DNA of 20,182 bases from an uncultured Collinsella sp. Its GTDB lineage: Bacteria; Actinomycetota; Coriobacteriia; Coriobacteriales; Coriobacteriaceae. The notes beneath the pieces were generated by a model. The model had not been told where the DNA came from, ran no database searches, and saw only the letters and a program-made list of their open reading frames with translations. The position numbers and the translations under genes are program-made. How positions within the stretch are numbered: the first letter of the stretch is position 1; the number at the start of each line of letters is the position of its first letter. Below, in pieces: positions 17,360 through 20,182 of the stretch. The stretch is from NCBI GenBank assembly GCA_900550595.1, contig URTB01000006.1:1-20182 (forward strand), in the 5' to 3' direction.

Positions 17360-17440
17360 ATTCGGATTTTCAGGTGGTTGCGATTCGGATTTTCGTGTTC
17401 ATATAATTCGGATTTTCTGGTGCATGAGATTCGGATTTTC
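17360..17440. repeat. Four 12-bp iterons with exact 23-bp period upstream of the ATPase gene
   Basis: ATTCGGATTTTC occurs without mismatch at 17360-17371, 17383-17394, 17406-17417 and 17429-17440, each start 23 bp after the last. The three 11-bp spacers (AGGTGGTTGCG, GTGTTCATATA, TGGTGCATGAG) are unrelated to each other. A decayed fifth copy, ATTCTTCTATTC (8 of 12 matching), sits exactly in phase at 17337. The array lies 60-140 bp before the ATPase start codon, between it and the terminator region of the oxidoreductase gene. It looks like a protein-binding array, perhaps overlapping the ATPase promoter, but no binding protein can be named. Confidence 0.85.
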
Positions 17441-17472
17441 TGAACCCGCTGGTCAGGGGCACTCTTATCGAC

Positions 17473-17508
17473 AAAAAGGCGGGGAGCACCGATACGGCAC
17501 TCCCCGCC
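17473..17508 (-). terminator. Rho-independent terminator of the oxidoreductase gene
   Basis: On the minus strand GGCGGGGAGTGCCG (17508-17495) pairs with CGGTGCTCCCCGCC (17491-17478) as a 14-bp stem with two G-U wobbles and a 3-base loop, followed by five T (17477-17473). The wobbles and T-run make it directional for the minus strand. It starts 26 bases after the stop codon at 17535. Confidence 0.92.
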
Positions 17509-17534
17509 CACTCAATACGCGATGGCTTTCTCGG

Positions 17535-19565
17535 CTACAGCTCGTTGGCCGCGTGATACGCCGTGCGAATGGCGCTCGCGATGTCGGCGGTGCGCTCGCC
17601 CGAGCAGTCGCCCACGTAGGTCACGGGTACCGTCACGCCGTCCAGGTCAAACGCGTTGGCCTTGGAGCCCACGGCCATCACCACGTAATCGCAGACGATC
17701 TTCACCGGCTCCTCGGCGCCGTCCTCGGTGGTGCGAATGGCCTCCACGCCCTCGTCGGTAATGGCGGTCAGGCGGGTCTTCACGTGCTGCTCCACGTTAT
17801 GCTCTGCAAAGTCGCTCATGATCAGCGGCAGAATGGTTTCGGACTCGCCCGCGGCAATCTTGTCGAGCATCTCCACGATCGCCACCTCGCAGCCGTGCTG
17901 CAGCAGGTACTCGGCAGTCTCGGTGCCCACCAGGCCGCCGCCAATGACGGTGACGCGGCCCGTAAGCTCCACCTTGCCGGCCAGCACGTCCCAGCTCGAG
18001 ACGACCTTCTCCGAGTCGGCACCCGGAACGGGGATGACCACGTCGTGCGCGCCCACGGCCACAATCGCGGCGTCGGCGGCGTTGAGGTCCTCGGCGGTAG
18101 CGGCATGGTTGAGCTCAACCTTCACGCCCAGGCCGGGCAGAATCTTCTCGTAGTACTCGACCGAGCGCATGATCTCGTCCTTGCGCGGGGGCGCGGCCGC
18201 CAGCACAATCTGGCCGCCCAGATGGTCGCTCGCCTCGTAGACGGTCACATCGTAGCCGCGCTTGGCCGCCACGCGTGCGGCCTCCAGGCCAGCAATACCG
18301 CCGCCCACCACGGCGATCTTCTTGTCGCCCTCGCCCGGCTTGATGGCGATGGTCGCCTCGTCGCCGTTCTCGGCATTGAGCACGCACGAGATGTACTTGC
18401 GGTTTTGAATCGCGTCGACACAGCCCTTATTGCAGTTGAGGCACTCGCGAATGGGCTCGCCCGTGGCGGCCTTCAGCGCAATGTCGGGGTCGCACATGAG
18501 CGAGCGGCCATAGGCGACGATGTCGGCAGAGCCATCCTCCAGGATCTTCTCGCCGGCCTCGACCGAGACCACGCGGCCGACGGTTGCCACCGGCACGGAG
18601 ACCAGGGCCTTGACGCGCTCGGCCACGGGCAGCGTCCAGTTGTAGGGCATGGCGCCCATGGGCGGAATGGTGTCGCCCATGTTGCCGGTGTGGTTGGCCT
18701 GCGCGACCTGGATCATGTCGATGCCCGCACCCTCGAGCAGCTTGGCAAATTCGCAGGCCTCGTCGGGCTGCAGGCCGCCCTTGCCGCGCGGCGTGCCGTC
18801 GGGGTTCTCCATGATCACGGGGAGCTTGTACTCCACCATCAGCTGCGGCGCGGCTTCCTTAATGGCAGCGACGACCTCGAGCGCATAGCGAACGCGGTTC
18901 TCGAACGAGCCACCGTACTCGTCGGTGCGCTTATTGAGAATGGCCGAGCACAGCGAACCCACCAGGCGGTCGCCGTGGACCTCGATGGCGTCGATTCCGG
19001 CCTGCTGCGCGCGAGCGGCCGAGGCAGCGATAGCCTCCTTGATCTGGGTGAGCTGCTCCACGCTGGCCTCGTTCACAAAGTGCTGCATGTCGTGGTGCAG
19101 TTTGGCATATGCCTGCTTGCGGATCTCGTTGGACTCGGCCATCTTGGCGGCAAAGGTCTCCTCGTCGCCGGCGGCCTTGGCTTCCTGCGCGGCCTTGGCG
19201 GCGGCCATGGATCCCATGACCATGCGGCCGACGCCGGGCACGTCGTACTCGGGGTGGAACAGCTGCAGCGCGACCTTGGCACCGTGCTTGTGGACGGCGT
19301 CGGCCAGGGCCTTAAACGTGGGGATCTGGGCGTCGGTCGCCAGCTTGGGCGTGGGGCTCGCGGTCATAACGGGAGCGACGTCGCCGATGACGATGTAGCT
19401 CACGCCGCCACGGGCCAGGCGCTCGTAAAAAGCCAGGCTGCGCTCGCCGATGGAACCGTCGCGCTCCTCGTAGCCAGTGGTCAGCGGCGGGAACATAATG
19501 CGGTTCTTGAGCTCAAGGGGGCCAACCGTAATGGGCTGGAGCAGTTTGGATGCAGGTGCGGTCAT
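17535..19565 (-). CDS. 2-enoate reductase-like NADH:flavin oxidoreductase (FMN, 4Fe-4S, FAD)
   Basis: The 676-residue protein has the three-part layout of 2,4-dienoyl-CoA reductase, 2-enoate reductase and bile-acid BaiCD/BaiH enzymes: an N-terminal old-yellow-enzyme TIM barrel with FMN (about 1-365), an iron-sulfur site, and a C-terminal FAD/NAD(P) module. Visible motifs are LKNRIMFPPL near 19-28, EVHGDRLVGSL at 195-205, NKRTDEYGGSFENR at 211-224, VGRV and YGRSLMCDP near 330-360, cysteines 375, 378, 382 and 394 (CxxCx3Cx11C), GGGIAG at 421-426 and GGGLVG at 542-547. It probably reduces an activated C=C bond at the expense of NADH in the cytoplasm; the substrate is unknown. The usual HGAHGYL...FLSP motif is replaced by a shorter HGDRLVGSLCSAILN, and a charged helical insert lies at about 115-165. 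Start: ATG at 19565 has AGAGGA 6 bases upstream, whereas the ATG at 19571 touches that site. It is a single-gene unit. Confidence 0.92.
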   Translation of the reverse strand: MTAPASKLLQPITVGPLELKNRIMFPPLTTGYEERDGSIGERSLAFYERLARGGVSYIVIGDVAPVMTASPTPKLATDAQIPTFKALADAVHKHGAKVALQLFHPEYDVPGVGRMVMGSMAAAKAAQEAKAAGDEETFAAKMAESNEIRKQAYAKLHHDMQHFVNEASVEQLTQIKEAIAASAARAQQAGIDAIEVHGDRLVGSLCSAILNKRTDEYGGSFENRVRYALEVVAAIKEAAPQLMVEYKLPVIMENPDGTPRGKGGLQPDEACEFAKLLEGAGIDMIQVAQANHTGNMGDTIPPMGAMPYNWTLPVAERVKALVSVPVATVGRVVSVEAGEKILEDGSADIVAYGRSLMCDPDIALKAATGEPIRECLNCNKGCVDAIQNRKYISCVLNAENGDEATIAIKPGEGDKKIAVVGGGIAGLEAARVAAKRGYDVTVYEASDHLGGQIVLAAAPPRKDEIMRSVEYYEKILPGLGVKVELNHAATAEDLNAADAAIVAVGAHDVVIPVPGADSEKVVSSWDVLAGKVELTGRVTVIGGGLVGTETAEYLLQHGCEVAIVEMLDKIAAGESETILPLIMSDFAEHNVEQHVKTRLTAITDEGVEAIRTTEDGAEEPVKIVCDYVVMAVGSKANAFDLDGVTVPVTYVGDCSGERTADIASAIRTAYHAANEL

Positions 19566-19571
19566 GGACAT

Positions 19572-19577
19572 TCCTCT
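19572..19577 (-). promoter_or_regulatory. Ribosome binding site deciding the oxidoreductase start
   Basis: AGAGGA on the minus strand abuts the first possible ATG (19571) with no spacer but is 6 bases from the second ATG (19565), so the second is the likely start. The two candidate proteins differ by only two residues. Confidence 0.65.
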
Positions 19578-19707
19578 CTTGTAGGCGCGGCGGCGATGAT
19601 GCCGCGTAGTTGTCTAGAGGATATGGCATGGGGGTACAGCGGCACAACGAAAATCGGCGAATATCAGATGGCGGCAGGTGGATGGGGCGGGGCGGCCCGT
19701 CGATTTG
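19578..19707. other. Leader and presumed promoter region of the oxidoreductase gene
   Basis: No gene is seen. On the minus strand TTGTGC and TATCCT lie 18 bases apart about 60 bases before the start codon and might be a promoter, but the match is weak. The region ends where the alternating repeat array begins. Confidence 0.3.
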
Positions 19708-20083
19708 TCTCAATCTGTAACAGTTACTCGGCAAAAACCGGGTCTTACTGTTACAGATCAAGACAAACGGGAGCGGTCCGTCGGAAAATCTCGATCTGTA
19801 ACACCTACAGACCAAAAACGACCCTAGATGTTACAAATCGAGACGAACAAATTCGGTCCGACCAAACATCTCAATCTGTAACATCTAGGCCCACTTTTGG
19901 CCCCTACCTGTTACAGATCGGGACAACGGGAACCGTCCCAACAAAATGTCTCGATCTGTAACATCCATCGGCCAAAAACGACCCCAGGTGTTACAGATCA
20001 AGACAAACCAAACCCGCCTGCTAGAAAATCTCGATCTGTAACACCTAGCCGCCCAAATCGGGTCCAGATGTTACAGATCGAGA
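19708..20083. repeat. Array of ten alternating 15-bp motifs at 40-bp steps (five 80-bp palindromic units)
   Basis: TCTCGATCTGTAACA (left form) starts at 19708, 19789, 19869, 19949 and 20029. Its reverse complement TGTTACAGATCGAGA (right form) starts at 19749, 19829, 19909, 19989 and 20069. Each copy has at most two differences, mostly at the CGA triplet (A, or G). Starts alternate in orientation and are 40 bp apart (one step is 41), leaving 25-nt gaps (one is 26). Each left-right pair is a 55-nt hairpin unit, and each right-left pair is an inverted repeat too, so every arm can pair with either neighbour. The gaps inside units share CCAAAAACGACCC-like cores; the gaps between units share CGGTCCG-like cores. 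The array separates the terminator of an outside gene from the oxidoreductase gene. No coding frame is credible here. Function unknown. Confidence 0.92.
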
Positions 20084-20133
20084 TTTTGTTTGGGAAGTTG
20101 AGAACTGGGTCGAAAACATTGATCCGCAATAAC

Positions 20134-20163
20134 AAAAAAGCTCGCCGGCTAGGCCGACGAGCT
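20134..20163 (-). terminator. Rho-independent terminator of a gene beyond the right edge
   Basis: On the minus strand AGCTCGTCGGC (20163-20153), a 3-base loop and GCCGGCGAGCT (20149-20139) form an 11-bp stem with one G-U wobble, followed by T bases (20139-20134). It implies a minus-strand gene ending at or beyond the right edge. The last 19 bases (20164-20182) are too short to identify. Confidence 0.88.
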
Positions 20164-20182
20164 GCAAGTTCTTGGTCGCGGG

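Noticed and set aside
17360..17440. Plasmid replication iterons
   Set aside because: No replication initiator gene is present and the surrounding genes look chromosomal, so the repeats are reported only as a binding-site array of unknown use.
17424..19961. 845-residue open frame on the plus strand opposite the oxidoreductase
   Set aside because: It is a shadow of a GC-rich gene: Arg/Gly/His/Ala-rich composition, no recognisable domain, and it runs through both terminator and repeat array.
19708..20083. CRISPR array
   Set aside because: Repeats are only 15 bp and alternate in orientation, gaps resemble one another, and no cas gene is near.
19708..20083. Integron attC-site array
   Set aside because: The arms do not fit the RYYYAAC/GTTRRRY core pair, there are no cassette genes between units, and units are separated by only 25 nt.
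20164..20182. 3' end of the upstream gene
   Set aside because: Only 19 bases lie beyond the terminator stem; no frame can be identified with confidence.

Overview
The window looks like a chromosomal segment of a gut Coriobacteriia actinobacterium, most likely Collinsella or a close relative. This rests on the fairly high GC content with GC-rich codons, the 2-enoate-reductase-like flavoenzyme, the NuoL/EchA-type hydrogenase subunit and the giant repeat-rich secreted protein. It is an inference from gene style, not from a database match. Every gene I can support lies on the minus strand, so the text follows transcription from right to left.

Right end (20182 to 17473): a strong minus-strand terminator (about 20134-20163) closes a gene lying outside the window. 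Next comes a strikingly regular non-coding array (19708-20083): ten copies of a 15-bp motif in alternating orientation, stepping 40 bp each time. It is followed by a 676-residue FMN/Fe-S/FAD oxidoreductase of the 2-enoate reductase / 2,4-dienoyl-CoA reductase family (17535-19565) with its own terminator.

Middle right (17472 to 15745): four perfect 12-bp repeats with an exact 23-bp period sit just upstream of an AAA_14/DUF4143 ATPase with a C-terminal PD-(D/E)xK-like motif (15996-17300). Downstream of that gene lies a compact nested palindrome of REP type (15893-15954).

Centre (15744 to 2102): an apparent four-gene operon. Three consecutive genes encode proteins with one N-terminal membrane segment and a beta-rich extracellular part. 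The first two carry a WF motif at the end of the membrane segment that recalls SipW-dependent TasA/camelysin-like proteins. The fourth gene encodes a 3548-residue secreted protein with about two dozen GLUG-like GG-(L/V/I)-x-G repeats, probably a long beta-helix, and with no sortase motif or C-terminal membrane anchor. A very strong terminator ends the operon. My best guess is that it makes a surface fibre or matrix in which the small membrane proteins hold or assemble the giant protein.

Left end (2101 to 1): a head-to-head array of 20-bp repeats able to form a long fold-back, then a free-standing two-HTH protein resembling the OrfA half of an IS3/IS150 transposase with its own terminator, and finally the 5' part of a NuoL/EchA-like proton-pumping subunit that runs off the left edge.
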